From Oscillospiraceae bacterium Zagget6 (lineage in GTDB: Bacteria; Bacillota; Clostridia; Oscillospirales; Oscillospiraceae): 38,838 bases of DNA. The translations under genes were made by a program, and so were the position numbers. Positions 16,353-25,136 of the stretch are shown here, piece by piece. Every line of letters begins with the position of its first letter. The stretch's first letter is position 1. The notes under the pieces were generated by a model. That model was not told where the DNA came from. It saw nothing but the letters and a program-made list of their open reading frames with translations, and made no database searches. Location: contig MSHH01000027.1 of the NCBI GenBank assembly GCA_001941075.1, positions 1 to 38,838 on the forward strand. Direction: 5' to 3'.

Positions 16353-17213
16353 TCAGACCGGCTGTACCACGAAGGTCTCCTGATAGGTCTCCCGCAGCTC
16401 CTTTGCGGCAGCCTGGGCTTCCGCTTCGGTCTGGAACACGCCGAACACAGTGGGGCCAGTGCCGGAGAGACAGGCCCCCAGCGCCCCCCGCTGAATAAGC
16501 GTGTTGCGGATCTCCTGAATGACGTTGGCCCGGTGGACGGGCAACGCGTCCTCAAAGACGTTGTACATCTGCCGGGCGACGGCGGCCAGGTCCCCGGCCT
16601 CCAGCGCGGCGATGAGGCCGTCCGTGTTGGGACGGCAGCGGATTTTCATGGTGTCCAGCCGGTTATACAGCTCCGGGGTGGACACCGGGAACCCCGGTTT
16701 GCACATGACGATGGCGCAGACGGGCATGGGGGCCAGCCGGGTCAGAACTTCCCCCCGGCCCTGGGCCAGCATGGTACCGCCCAGCACACAATAGGGGACG
16801 TCAGACCCCACCTGTTCCCCCAGCTTCGCCAGTTCTTCCGGGGAGAGGCCGGCGCCGCACAGCTCATTCAGCCCCCGCAGGACGGCGGCGCCGTCGCTGC
16901 TGCCTCCGGCAGTCCCGGCGCAGACGGGGATGCGCTTGTTCAGCCGGACGACCAGCCCGTTCAGGTCGGTCCCCGTGGCGCGGGCAAAGACCTCCGCCGC
17001 TTTGACGGCGATGTTCCGTCCGTCGGTGGGCAGAAAGCCCCAGTCCGCGGCCAGGGCGATGCCCGTTCCGCCGGTCAGAGTCAGGGTCACGTCGTCGTGG
17101 AGGGACACCGACTGCATGACCATTTTCAGGTCGTGGAACCCGTCGGGCCGTTTGCCCAGCACGTCCAGGGTCAGGTTCAGCTTGGCATAGGCCGGAAGCG
17201 TCAGCTGGGTCAT
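16353..17213 (-). CDS. ispE: 4-diphosphocytidyl-2-C-methyl-D-erythritol kinase
   Basis: This GHMP kinase phosphorylates CDP-methylerythritol in the MEP isoprenoid pathway. The protein starts MTQLTLPAYAKLNLTLDVLGKRPDGFHDL, the standard IspE opening, and has the GHMP ATP loop PVCAGTAGGSSDGAAVLRGLN at about residue 95-115 and LSGTGPTVFGVF near the end. It has 286 residues, normal length. It overlaps the DUF1015 gene by 4 bp (ATGA), so the two are translationally coupled. Together with ispH it shows that this organism makes isoprenoids by the MEP route. Confidence 0.95.
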   Translation of the reverse strand: MTQLTLPAYAKLNLTLDVLGKRPDGFHDLKMVMQSVSLHDDVTLTLTGGTGIALAADWGFLPTDGRNIAVKAAEVFARATGTDLNGLVVRLNKRIPVCAGTAGGSSDGAAVLRGLNELCGAGLSPEELAKLGEQVGSDVPYCVLGGTMLAQGRGEVLTRLAPMPVCAIVMCKPGFPVSTPELYNRLDTMKIRCRPNTDGLIAALEAGDLAAVARQMYNVFEDALPVHRANVIQEIRNTLIQRGALGACLSGTGPTVFGVFQTEAEAQAAAKELRETYQETFVVQPV

Positions 17214-18493
17214 TTGATCTTCTTCGCCTCCAGATAGAACCGTTTGTCGCAGGCTTCGCCCATGGAGAAGGTCTTGCGGGGCAGCGCCCCGTCGTGGATG
17301 ACCCCCTTGAACAGGTCCGCCTTGTGGATGGAGGGCAGCAGGAACCCGATGTTGCCCGGCTGTCTGCCCAGTTCCGTGGTCACGTCCTCGCCGTGGACGT
17401 AGTCCACATAGCCATCGTCGTTGGCGGTCAGGTAGTAGTCCAAAAAGCCCTGGAGGGACCCCACCGCCAGCTGCGCCACCGGGTCGGGGATGGTGATGGT
17501 GCCCTCGCCCTTCTCCCAGACATAGCGGAAGGTCTGGCCCTCCCCCTCTCCGTAGTGGGTGCCGGGGTAATAGTCCACCAGCGCCGCCAGCAGCTTTTCC
17601 GGGTCCACGGAGAACACCACCCGATGGATGGCCTCGAAGTCCAGGGAGTCGTCGTGGAGGTTGACCAGCTCCACCGTGGCGTACCGGGCGGGGTGGCGTT
17701 CCCAGTCCAGCTCCGGGTGCAGCTCCTTTTGCTCCAGGTAGCAGGCCCGCGCCGTGGCCAGGGAGTGGTTGCCGTCGCCCACGGCGAAGAGCATGGGCTT
17801 CTCACCCTGGGCATCGTACAGCTCCTCGAAGCGGCGGGGGGCGTTCAGCTCATTCAGCTCTGCGCAGATGGCCGCCTTCTGCTCCTCGGTCAACAGGTAG
17901 CCGGTGATGTGGCCCCCCTGTTCCATCAGGTCGAAGTCGTAGACCATCTCCATGTCGTCGGTCTCGTAGGTCAGCTGCTCGATGAGGTGTTTTTCCGGGT
18001 CGTCCATCAGCAGCAGCACATGGGACAGCTCCAGCGCAGCCCCCCGGCGTATCGCCATGCGGGGCGGGATGCGCGCCACAACGGTGGCCTCCGTCGCACG
18101 AATGAGGGTCTCCCGGCTGCCGTCGTAGTCGTAATCCTCCAGGTCGATGGCGCCCACCAGCCCCCGGCGGAGCTGTCCGCCGGACAGCCAGCGCTCCACG
18201 TAGATCAGCGCGTCGGGACAGCAGCGGAACTGGCCTTCGGCCAGGTACTGGTCCATGGTCCGGTTGATTTCGGTCCGCCGCTGCATGGTGTTCCCTTCCC
18301 GCAGATAAAATTCCGGCAAAATCATGTTCAGGGTGGAGGGCGCGTCCCCCACATAGTCGGCCACCCGCTGCCAGTAGTCCGGCTGGGAGGTGTATTGGTC
18401 GCAGGCCACCACGCTCCACTTACTCATATCGCAGCCCACAGGTAACAGCAGCTCCGCCGGGCGGAACGCGGGCCAGTTCAGTTTATTTGCCAT
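17210..18493 (-). CDS. DUF1015 family protein
   Basis: The 427-residue soluble protein has the DUF1015 features: an N-terminal FRPAELLLPVGCDMSKWSVVACDQYTSQPDYW stretch and the conserved FAVGDGNHSLATARACYLEQ motif around residue 225-245, which corresponds to the DGHHR-like box of the family. The biochemical role is unproven. Some relatives sit with serine/D-3-phosphoglycerate genes, and a ThrH-type phosphatase is the next gene upstream here. It is the first gene of the operon leading into ispE. The start ATG 18493 follows AAGGTG. Confidence 0.85.
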   Translation of the reverse strand: MANKLNWPAFRPAELLLPVGCDMSKWSVVACDQYTSQPDYWQRVADYVGDAPSTLNMILPEFYLREGNTMQRRTEINRTMDQYLAEGQFRCCPDALIYVERWLSGGQLRRGLVGAIDLEDYDYDGSRETLIRATEATVVARIPPRMAIRRGAALELSHVLLLMDDPEKHLIEQLTYETDDMEMVYDFDLMEQGGHITGYLLTEEQKAAICAELNELNAPRRFEELYDAQGEKPMLFAVGDGNHSLATARACYLEQKELHPELDWERHPARYATVELVNLHDDSLDFEAIHRVVFSVDPEKLLAALVDYYPGTHYGEGEGQTFRYVWEKGEGTITIPDPVAQLAVGSLQGFLDYYLTANDDGYVDYVHGEDVTTELGRQPGNIGFLLPSIHKADLFKGVIHDGALPRKTFSMGEACDKRFYLEAKKIK

Positions 18494-18589
18494 GCGGCAC
18501 CTTGCCTTTCTGGGACCAAAAGGTGTTTTCGCCCCGGATAACCGTGAATGTTGTCAGTCGTGCCTCATTTTGTCTGTTTGGTTGTCCCT

Positions 18590-18787
18590 TTTTCCTGCTT
18601 TGCGTGGAAACCCCTCTGCCGTCAAGCGGCACTTCCGGGGCTTTGCCCCTCCCTGCGCCACCGCCTAAAGGCGGCGGCCCTCCTCCCCTTTCAGGGGAGG
18701 CAAGAGGGGCAGTCAGTTACAAAACGTCAGTTTTTACAAAAACCGGGTAAATGCCAAGCACTGTCCACTAACCACTAGCCACTAAAA
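18590..18787. repeat. Dispersed hairpin-core repeat with a CCACTAR-type heptad end
   Basis: The core has several small hairpins (GCCGTCAAGCGGC, CCGCCTAAAGGCGG, CCTCCCCTTTCAGGGGAGG) shared with 11579-11690 and 5440-5520. The right end at 18762-18787 is a different 7-bp array (CCACTAA, CCACTAG, CCACTAA). The rest of the gap 18494-18827 shows no gene. Confidence 0.75.
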
Positions 18788-18827
18788 AGCGACTGATTCA
18801 AAGGGATGACCATATTCGTCTGCTCTG

Positions 18828-19430
18828 TCACACCATCGCGCCCCGGATGGCGGCCAGCAGGTCGTCAAAGGAGGTGAAGGCGGGGATGTCGGGGTAGTCC
18901 GCCTGAATTTGCGGCGTACTGCGGAACAGGAAGCCCGCTTTGCTGGCCTGGATCATAGCCAGGTCGTTGAAGCTGTCCCCGGCGGCGATGGTGTCGTAGC
19001 CGATGGACTGGAGGGCCTTCACTGTGGTCAGCTTGGACTGGGCCACCCGCATGTGGATGCCGGTAATCATGCCGTCCGGGGCCACCTCCAGCGTGTTGCA
19101 GAACAGAGTGGGCCGCCCCAGCTTTTCAATGAGGGGCATGGCAAACTGCTCGAAGGTGTCGCTGAGGACGATGACCTGAGAGAAGCCCCGCAGCTCATCT
19201 AAAAATTCCTTCGCGCCGGGCAGCGGGTCGATGGTGGCGATGACGGCCTGAATCTCCTTCAGGCCCAAACCGTGTTCCTTCAAAATATCCAGGCGGTATT
19301 GCATCAGCTTGTCGTAATCCGGCTCGTCCCGGGTGGTGCGCCGCAGGGCGTCGATGCCGGTGGCCTCAGCGAAGGCGATCCAGATCTCCGGGACCAGAAC
19401 GCCCTCCATGTCCAGGCAGGTGATGTACAT
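18828..19430 (-). CDS. thrH: ThrH-type HAD phosphatase (phosphoserine phosphatase / homoserine phosphotransferase)
   Basis: The 200-residue HAD protein begins MYITCLDMEGVLVPEIWIAFAEATGIDALRRTTRDEPDYDKLM, which closely follows the ThrH sequence I know from Pseudomonas. D7 and E9 form the HAD motif I region; LSDTF is motif II and AAGDSFNDLAM is motif IV. ThrH dephosphorylates phosphoserine and can move the phosphate to homoserine. In a genome without classic SerB it may do the last step of serine synthesis; that is inference. ATG 19430 follows GGAGGAA at good spacing. It has its own promoter. Confidence 0.88.
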   Translation of the reverse strand: MYITCLDMEGVLVPEIWIAFAEATGIDALRRTTRDEPDYDKLMQYRLDILKEHGLGLKEIQAVIATIDPLPGAKEFLDELRGFSQVIVLSDTFEQFAMPLIEKLGRPTLFCNTLEVAPDGMITGIHMRVAQSKLTTVKALQSIGYDTIAAGDSFNDLAMIQASKAGFLFRSTPQIQADYPDIPAFTSFDDLLAAIRGAMV

Positions 19431-19529
19431 AATTTGTTCCTCCAATGAAACCGCAACGATAAGTGCGTCGATGTATCGTCACTCCCCCTGTTTGCCGGGG
19501 AGTACACAGCCAAAAGGTTATTCAGTTAC

Positions 19530-19558
19530 AGTATACACGGTTTTTGCCCCGAACACAA
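19530..19558 (-). promoter_or_regulatory. Promoter of thrH
   Basis: On the - strand: TTGTGT (19558-19553), 17 bp, TATACT (19535-19530). The roughly 90-base leader contains a hairpin ACTCCCC...GGGGAGT-like near 19480-19503, without a T run. Confidence 0.6.
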
Positions 19559-19592
19559 TACCCGATTTGTTGTATTTCTGGCATTATAACGC

Positions 19593-19630
19593 AAAAAACC
19601 GTGCCTCTCTTTTGGGGAAAGCACGGTTTT
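19593..19630 (-). terminator. Rho-independent terminator of the NlpC/P60 gene
   Basis: A 10-bp stem AAAACCGTGC / GCACGGTTTT with a 16-base loop is followed by T's on the - strand. It sits 27 bases past the NlpC/P60 stop. Confidence 0.85.
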
Positions 19631-19656
19631 GTTCGGATTCGTTCTATTATCGTCCG

Positions 19657-21162
19657 TTATGTAAGGATGCGCCGCACCGCCACCAGCCTGCTGGTGTTCA
19701 CCGCGCAGATGATGATGCCGTGTTCGGTGTCGAAGGCGTTGACCATCTGGCCGCCGCCCATGTAGATACCCACGTGTCCGTCATAGCAGATGATGTCGCC
19801 GGGCTGGGCTTCGCTGTAGCTGACGCCGGTGCCGCAGTAGCGCAGGCTGCCGGAGAAGTGGGGCAGGGAATAGCCGAAGTGGGCGTAAACACTGACCACA
19901 AAGCCGGAGCAGTCGCACCCGTTGGTCAGGCTTGTCCCGCCCCAGACGTAGGGGTTGCCCACAAACTGCACCGCGTAGGCCACCACGTCCGACCCGGTGA
20001 CGCCGGAGGACGAGGAAGAACTGGAAGAAGATGTGGACGAGGACGAACCAGACGACGAAGCATCAGAGGAAGCGTCAGACGAGGACGAAGAAGAATTAGA
20101 GGATGAGTGAGAAGATCCAAGCAGATTGGAGGTTTCCTCTTCCTCGCTGTCATCCTCCGCGTCCGCGCTGGAGTCAACGGAGGATGTCTCCTCCCCGGCG
20201 TCCTCCGACTGCGCGGAGGATTCTTCCTCCGTCTCCGTCTGGGCGGAGGTGTCCGCGTCGTCCTCGTCTGCGGCTTCCGCTTCGGCAGCCGCTGCCGCTG
20301 CCTCCCGCTCCGCCGCTTCCTGGGCCTCCTGCTCCGCCTGACGTGCGGCCTCCTCTGCGGCCTGCTGCGCCGCCAGCGTCTCCGCTTCGAGAATGTCCGC
20401 CTCCAGGTCGCTGCACTCCACCGTCACCGTCTCCAGCTGCTGGGCGTAGAGGTCCATGTTGTCCTCAATTTCCGCCAGGACTGCGGCGGCCTGGTCCTCG
20501 TTGGCCTGCATCTGCTCCTGCTCTGTCTGGAGCTGGGAGAGAACTTCCTCCTGCTCCTCCTTGGCCTCAGTCAGCGAGGCTTGCTTTTCGGTGATCTCGG
20601 CCTCCAGGTCTGTCATCTGTTGGAGGATGTCGTTGTCATACTGGAGGATGGTGTTCATGTCCTCCAGGGCGGTCAACAGCTCGGTAACGCTGCTGGAGGT
20701 AAACACCGCCTCCCAGAGGGTGACGGAACCGCCCTGCTCCATTTGGCTGGCCCGCTGGCAGTACAGCTCGTAATAGTCCTCATAGTCGCTCTCGGCCTGA
20801 GCCAGCTCCTGGGCAGTCGTCTCGATTTGTTCCTCGTAGCTTTCCACCAGAGCGGTGGTGGCGTCGATCTGGTTGGCGAGAACCTGGTTTTGCTCCTCCA
20901 GCAGCTGGTATTCCTCCACGGCGCTGGCCTGTTCCTCCGCCAGGGCGTCCAGCTGGGCCTGGTATTCCTCTGCCTGGGCCTGGAGCGATTCCTGCTGGGC
21001 CTTCAGCGCGTCGATGTCGGAGGTGTCCTCCGCCAAAGCGTAGAGGAAAATTTGGGACGCCAGCATCAGCACAAAGACCGCCGCCAGCACAATGGCCACG
21101 ATGCGCACGATGAGCTTGTGGCGGCTGGCGCTGCCGTATTTCTTATGAACGTCATTGTTCAT
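19657..21162 (-). CDS. Secreted coiled-coil NlpC/P60 (C40) peptidoglycan hydrolase, PcsB/CwlO-like architecture
   Basis: The 501-residue protein has an N-terminal membrane/signal segment (about 17-45), a long coiled coil (about 50-290, rich in Glu, Gln and Ala), an acidic linker (290-345), a serine run of about 35 residues (about 350-386) and a C-terminal NlpC/P60 domain (about 390-501). Catalytic C418 is in NGCDCSGF and H463 in GHVGIYMG. These enzymes cut peptide stems of peptidoglycan. The same coiled-coil plus hydrolase layout is activated by FtsEX in PcsB and CwlO, and ftsX-ftsE lie directly upstream on the same strand, so FtsEX control is a good inference. A repeat element of about 215 bp separates it from ftsX. 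Confidence 0.9.
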   Translation of the reverse strand: MNNDVHKKYGSASRHKLIVRIVAIVLAAVFVLMLASQIFLYALAEDTSDIDALKAQQESLQAQAEEYQAQLDALAEEQASAVEEYQLLEEQNQVLANQIDATTALVESYEEQIETTAQELAQAESDYEDYYELYCQRASQMEQGGSVTLWEAVFTSSSVTELLTALEDMNTILQYDNDILQQMTDLEAEITEKQASLTEAKEEQEEVLSQLQTEQEQMQANEDQAAAVLAEIEDNMDLYAQQLETVTVECSDLEADILEAETLAAQQAAEEAARQAEQEAQEAAEREAAAAAAEAEAADEDDADTSAQTETEEESSAQSEDAGEETSSVDSSADAEDDSEEEETSNLLGSSHSSSNSSSSSSDASSDASSSGSSSSTSSSSSSSSSGVTGSDVVAYAVQFVGNPYVWGGTSLTNGCDCSGFVVSVYAHFGYSLPHFSGSLRYCGTGVSYSEAQPGDIICYDGHVGIYMGGGQMVNAFDTEHGIIICAVNTSRLVAVRRILT

Positions 21163-21186
21163 GGCTGGTTTGCTCCTTCTCGTTTA

Positions 21187-21402
21187 TGAGCTATTAGCTG
21201 TTGGCTCTTAGCTATTAGCTTGCAAGTTCGTTGCTTTTCCGTACGACGTTTATCGTTTGCATTGCTTTACAAACGGCTGGATTCACGCTTCACTTTTCTT
21301 TTTGCTGTTCCCTTTTGGTTTGCAACGCGTAACTACAGGGAGAAGCGCAGCTTCGGAAGTGCCGCCTGACGGCAACAGCTAACGGCTAACAGCTAGCAGC
21401 TA
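21187..21402. repeat. Repeat element with inverted heptanucleotide ends between ftsX and the NlpC/P60 gene
   Basis: The left end (21187-21221) has TTAGCTG/TTAGCTA-type heptads; the right end (21374-21402) has CTAACGG/CTAACAG heptads. Inside, a word like GGTTTGCAACGCGTAACTA (about 21317-21335) resembles repeats at 33464-33510, and GGAAGTGCCGCCTGACGGC (21355-21373) is the reverse complement of the core seen at 11618-11637. Confidence 0.75.
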
Positions 21403-21404
21403 AA

Positions 21405-22283
21405 TTACACTTTCAAAAGTCTGCGGATGGCGGCGACGCTGCCGAAAATCCCGATGAACAGCCCCCCGCCCAGGTAAACCGCAAATACAATGGTGCGGAC
21501 CTGCCGGAAGGGGATCACATAGAACAGATCAGCCAGCTGGTAGGATTCGATGATCTGCTGGAACACCTCGTAAAATCCCCGTTCCAGCGCGCAGGCCAAC
21601 CCGCCGCTGACCAGGCCCATCACCGCGCCCTCGACGACGAAGGGGCCTCGGACAAAGCCGTTGGTGGCCCCCACTATTTTCATCACGGCGATCTCCTCCA
21701 TCCGCCCCTGCATGGCCAGGCGGGTGGTGTTGAAGATGACCAGCAGGGAGGCCGCCAGCAGCGCCGCCAGCAGCAGCGCCGCCACGGTGACGACCACCTT
21801 CCGGGTGGAGGAAAAGCCCTCCGCCACGGACAGAGAGACCGTGACGTGGTCCACGCCGTCCAGCGCCGCCACCTGCTGGGAGGTCTCCTCCAGCCGGTCT
21901 ATGTTCTCCACGTAGACGGTGTACCGGGCGGGCAGCAGATCCTCCGGCAGGTCCGCGAACAGCCGGTCGCTCTCCTCCAGCCGCTCCAGATAGTTCTCCA
22001 TGGCCTGCTCCGAGGAGATGTAAATGGCGTCCCGCACGTTGTCCACCGCCAGGATGTCGCTTTCCATCCCGGCGGCCTCGTCCTCGTCCATCCCGTCCTC
22101 CAGGTAGGCGACAAACTCGTTTTCGTCGATGAGCTGGCCGATGTTATAGTCCAGGTTTTCGGCCAACAGCGCAAAACTGCCGGTCAGCGTCAGGCAGGCG
22201 GTGATGACGGCCACAGAACCGAGGAACATCAGCAGATGCCGCCGGATGCCCCGGAACCCCTCTCGGATGTAGTAAATGGTCAA
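21405..22283 (-). CDS. ftsX: Cell-division ABC transporter permease FtsX
   Basis: The 292-residue membrane protein has the FtsX topology: a membrane segment near 18-40, a large extracytoplasmic domain (about 42-170), and three further segments (about 172-195, 222-245, 262-285). It opens YYIREGFRGIRRHLLMFLGSVAVITACLTLTGSF, and KIVGATNGFVRGPFVVEGAVMGL is the conserved cytoplasmic coupling and membrane stretch. With FtsE it passes a conformational signal to a cell-wall hydrolase outside. It overlaps ftsE by 4 bp (ATGA). The putative partner hydrolase follows downstream. Confidence 0.94.
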   Translation of the reverse strand: MTIYYIREGFRGIRRHLLMFLGSVAVITACLTLTGSFALLAENLDYNIGQLIDENEFVAYLEDGMDEDEAAGMESDILAVDNVRDAIYISSEQAMENYLERLEESDRLFADLPEDLLPARYTVYVENIDRLEETSQQVAALDGVDHVTVSLSVAEGFSSTRKVVVTVAALLLAALLAASLLVIFNTTRLAMQGRMEEIAVMKIVGATNGFVRGPFVVEGAVMGLVSGGLACALERGFYEVFQQIIESYQLADLFYVIPFRQVRTIVFAVYLGGGLFIGIFGSVAAIRRLLKV

Positions 22284-22987
22284 CGCCTTCCTTTCGCCCC
22301 GGCGATCTCATAAGTCCCCTGCTGCCGGTCCCCGACGATGCGGCCCCGGTCCAGGTAGATCACGCGCTTGTTCATTTCGTCCACCAGCACCTTTTCGTGG
22401 GTGACCACCAACACGGTGGTTTTCAGCTCCCGGTTGATGCGCTCAAACAGCCGGAGGGTGTCCCGGCTCAGCTCCGGGTCCAGGTTGCCGGTGGGTTCGT
22501 CCGCCAAAATCACCTCCGGCCGGTTCATCAGCGCCCGGGCGATGGACACCCGCTGCTGCTCCCCGCCGGACAGCTCGTGGGGGAAACGCTGCTTTTTGTC
22601 GGCCATATCCACCCAGTTCAGCACCTCGTCCACCCGGTCGTCGATAAAGTAGGGGTCGATGTTGATGACCTTCATGACAAAGGCCAGGTTTTCCGCCACC
22701 GTTTTGGTCTGGATCAGCCGAAAATCCTGAAAAACGACCCCCAGCGTTCTGCGGTAAAAGGGGACTCTGCGGTGCTTGAGCCGGTTCAGGTCGAAGCTGT
22801 TGACCTGGATGCTCCCCTCGGTCAGCGGCTCCTCCTTGGTGATGAGCTTAAAAATAGTCGTCTTTCCAGAACCGGACGGCCCGACCAGAAAGACGAACTC
22901 GCCATCCTTCACCTGGAAGGTGGCGTCCTCAACGGCGAACCGCTCTGCCCCTTTGTATCGTTTGGAAACGTGCTGGAAGTCTATCAT
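22280..22987 (-). CDS. ftsE: Cell-division ATP-binding protein FtsE
   Basis: The 235-residue ABC ATPase opens MIDFQHVSKRYKGAERFAVE and has Walker A GPSGSGKTT (36-44), signature LSGGEQQRVSIARAL (139-153), and Walker B LADEPTGNLD (161-170). It powers FtsX to control septal or sidewall peptidoglycan hydrolysis. Length and sequence are typical. It is the first gene of the ftsE-ftsX unit, with a near-consensus promoter 35-65 bases upstream and only a weak AGGA ribosome-binding site. Confidence 0.95.
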   Translation of the reverse strand: MIDFQHVSKRYKGAERFAVEDATFQVKDGEFVFLVGPSGSGKTTIFKLITKEEPLTEGSIQVNSFDLNRLKHRRVPFYRRTLGVVFQDFRLIQTKTVAENLAFVMKVINIDPYFIDDRVDEVLNWVDMADKKQRFPHELSGGEQQRVSIARALMNRPEVILADEPTGNLDPELSRDTLRLFERINRELKTTVLVVTHEKVLVDEMNKRVIYLDRGRIVGDRQQGTYEIAGAKGRR

Positions 22988-23022
22988 GCTGCAATATCCT
23001 GTCTAAAAGCGTTTCGATGAAT

Positions 23023-23051
23023 AGTATAGTAATATTTTTCACAAATGTCAA
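23023..23051 (-). promoter_or_regulatory. Sigma-A promoter of ftsEX
   Basis: On the - strand: TTGACA (23051-23046), 17 bp A/T-rich spacer, TATACT (23028-23023). Confidence 0.8.
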
Positions 23052-23074
23052 TACAGGCATTTCACCTTTCCTGT

Positions 23075-23104
23075 AAAAAAGAGTGTGCTTTCGTGCACTC
23101 TTTT
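23075..23104 (-). terminator. Terminator of the CdaR-like gene
   Basis: The stem AAAAGAGTG / CACTCTTTT, with inner pairs and a TTTC loop, is followed by T's on the - strand and four T on the + strand. It lies 17 bases past the stop and isolates ftsEX. Confidence 0.8.
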
Positions 23105-23120
23105 GGGTCATTTTGTCATT

Positions 23121-24212
23121 TTAAGAGTTGATTCCCCGGGAGACAAGATATTTCTTGACCATCAGCGCCACCTTGAAGGTGATGGCGTCGTCAAATTCCC
23201 GCAGGTCCAGACCGGTGAGCTTTTTGATCTTCTCCAGCCGGTAGACCAGGGTGTTGCGGTGGACGAAAAGCTTCCGGGCGGTCTCGGAGACGTTCAGGTT
23301 GTTTTCAAAAAACTTGTTGATGGTGAACAGGGTCTCGGAATCCAGCGAATCGATGGGATTCTTCTTAAAGACCTCCTGGAGGAACATCTCGCAAAGGGTG
23401 ATGGGCAGCTGATAAATCAGGCGGCCAATGCCCAGGTTGTCGTAGTTGATGACGTTGCGCTCGGTGTCGAACACCTTGCCCACCTCGATGGCCATTTGCG
23501 CCTCTTTATAGGACCGGGCCAGGTCCCGCAGGTGCTCGGCCACGGTGCCGATGCCGATGACGATGCGCTGTTTCAGCTCGGTGGAGACGGTCTCCTCGAT
23601 TTGCTGGGCGGTTTTGATCAGCTCCTTGCCGCTGACGCCCTCCTGAATCTGCTTGACCAGCACCACGTCGTTTTCGTTGACGGAGATGACGAAGTCGTTC
23701 TGCCGGTTGGGGAACATGGCCTGGACCGCGTCCAGCAGAGCCACGTCCGCGCTCTCCATGGGCCGCACCAGGAACACCGCCCGGGGCACATCGGTGGCGA
23801 AGTGTAGTTCCTTGGCCCGGATGTAGATGTCGCCCAGCAGGATGTTGTCGGTGAGGATGTTTTTAACGAAGGCGGTTTTGTCGTATTTTTCCTCGTAATA
23901 GCTCTTCACGCCGTTGAGGGCCACCGCCGCCATGTTGCAGATCAGCTTGGCCTCGTCGTCGTCCCCCCGGACGAACACCGCGTAGTCGAACTGAGCGCTC
24001 CAGCCGCTGAGGGATTTGAAGGTTTTTCCGTCAATGACAACGGTGGAATCCCGGTCGCCGTTCAGCGTTTCCACCGTGTTGGGCCAATGCTCACCAATAA
24101 TGGGAAGGTCATTGCACGCAATGACATTGCCCTCGATGTCGATAACACCGATGGCGCGGTCTGTACTTTCTTTCATTTGCAGTACAATGCTCTGAAACAG
24201 TCTGCTGGACAT
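23121..24212 (-). CDS. CdaR/PucR family helix-turn-helix regulator
   Basis: The 363-residue protein has an N-terminal sugar-diacid-recognition-like (CdaR) region (LFQSIVLQMKESTDRAIGVIDIEGNVIACND), a central GGDEF-like linker domain (about 130-260) and a C-terminal PucR HTH (about 300-355) with NLNVSETARKLFVHRNTLVYRLEKI followed by TGLDLREFDDAITFKVALM. This class activates carbon-source or purine genes, but close relatives in Clostridia are widespread single genes with unknown signals. No target genes adjoin it. It has its own near-perfect promoter and terminator. AAGGAGGAG precedes the ATG. Confidence 0.88.
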   Translation of the reverse strand: MSSRLFQSIVLQMKESTDRAIGVIDIEGNVIACNDLPIIGEHWPNTVETLNGDRDSTVVIDGKTFKSLSGWSAQFDYAVFVRGDDDEAKLICNMAAVALNGVKSYYEEKYDKTAFVKNILTDNILLGDIYIRAKELHFATDVPRAVFLVRPMESADVALLDAVQAMFPNRQNDFVISVNENDVVLVKQIQEGVSGKELIKTAQQIEETVSTELKQRIVIGIGTVAEHLRDLARSYKEAQMAIEVGKVFDTERNVINYDNLGIGRLIYQLPITLCEMFLQEVFKKNPIDSLDSETLFTINKFFENNLNVSETARKLFVHRNTLVYRLEKIKKLTGLDLREFDDAITFKVALMVKKYLVSRGINS

Positions 24213-24282
24213 ACTGCCGCTCCTCCTTCTCAGGTCTCTTTCAGGTCTTTTTTCTGGTCGTTCGCGTTTTTAATCGTCTTTT

Positions 24283-24311
24283 ATTATAGCGGGTTCTTTT
24301 CGCAATTTCAA
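24283..24311 (-). promoter_or_regulatory. Sigma-A promoter of the CdaR-like gene
   Basis: On the - strand: TTGAAA (24311-24306), 17 bp, TATAAT (24288-24283). Confidence 0.8.
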
Positions 24312-24346
24312 TAGTTTTCTCCAAATTTTTTGTGGAAATTGACGAA

Positions 24347-25081
24347 TCATTTTGGGAAGTCGCCGCCTGTTTTCCCCTTGACTTTCCGAGCCTCCTCCTC
24401 CGTCAGGGGCCGCCACGCCCCCGGCTCCAGCGTCTCGTCCAGGGTCAGTGCGCCCATGGAGAGACGTTTCAGATACCGCACCGGTTTCCCCCGGGCGGAG
24501 AGCATCCGCTTGACCTGGTGAAACTTCCCCTCCCGGAGGGTCACAAGGCACCGTTCCGGCCCCAGCCGCTCCAGCCCGGCGCTCTGGCAGACCAACCCGT
24601 CCCCCAGCGTCATCCCGGCGGCGAAGGCGGCGATGTCGTCCTCGTCCACTGTGCCCTCGGTCTCGGCGTAATAGACCTTGTCCACGTGGGACTTGGGGGC
24701 CAGCAGCCGGTGGGCCAGCGCCCCGTCGTCGGTGAGCAGCAGCAGGCCCTCGGTGTCCTTGTCCAGCCGCCCCACCGGGCGCAGCTGTTTCCGCCGCAGC
24801 TCCTGGGGCAGCAGGTCCAGCACCGTGGGCTGCCGCCGGTCCTCCGTAGCGGTGAGGACGCCGCCCGGCTTGTTCATCATAATATAGGTGTATTTTTGCC
24901 AAACCACCGGCTGGCCCGCCGCCGTCAGGGAGGACTGCGCCGGGTCCACTTTGGCCTCCGGCTGCTTCACCACGGCCCCGTCCACCGTGACCTGGCCCCG
25001 CCGGATCAGGTCACGGGCCTCCTTCCGGCTCCACAGGCCGGTGTCGGCCAGCAGCTTGTCCAGCCGCAGTTGTTCCGCCAT
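24347..25081 (-). CDS. RsuA/RluE-type rRNA pseudouridine synthase
   Basis: The 244-residue protein has an N-terminal S4 domain (RLDKLLADTGLWSRKEARDLIRRGQVTVDG), the catalytic motif RPVGRLDKDTEGLLLLTDDG with the active-site Asp, and EGKFHQVKRMLSARGKPV near the C-terminus. It isomerises one uridine in rRNA. The RsuA-like LDKDTEG and short length fit the 16S-type group, but the site cannot be fixed from sequence. ATG 25081 follows GGAGGACGCC. An upstream frame extension reaches the small antisense promoter and is not needed. It is a paralogue of the synthase at 6577-7290. RNA from the toxin-like locus upstream could read into this gene, since I see no T-run terminator between them. Confidence 0.9.
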   Translation of the reverse strand: MAEQLRLDKLLADTGLWSRKEARDLIRRGQVTVDGAVVKQPEAKVDPAQSSLTAAGQPVVWQKYTYIMMNKPGGVLTATEDRRQPTVLDLLPQELRRKQLRPVGRLDKDTEGLLLLTDDGALAHRLLAPKSHVDKVYYAETEGTVDEDDIAAFAAGMTLGDGLVCQSAGLERLGPERCLVTLREGKFHQVKRMLSARGKPVRYLKRLSMGALTLDETLEPGAWRPLTEEEARKVKGKTGGDFPK

Positions 25082-25136
25082 GGCGTCCTCCTTCGGTGTC
25101 GGAGCGGCCAACGTTCCAAACTGGCCGCAGAATCGG

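Noticed and set aside
19470-19510. Attenuator in the thrH leader
   Set aside because: The hairpin ACTCCCC/GGGGAGT has no T run and no leader peptide with runs of Ser or Thr.
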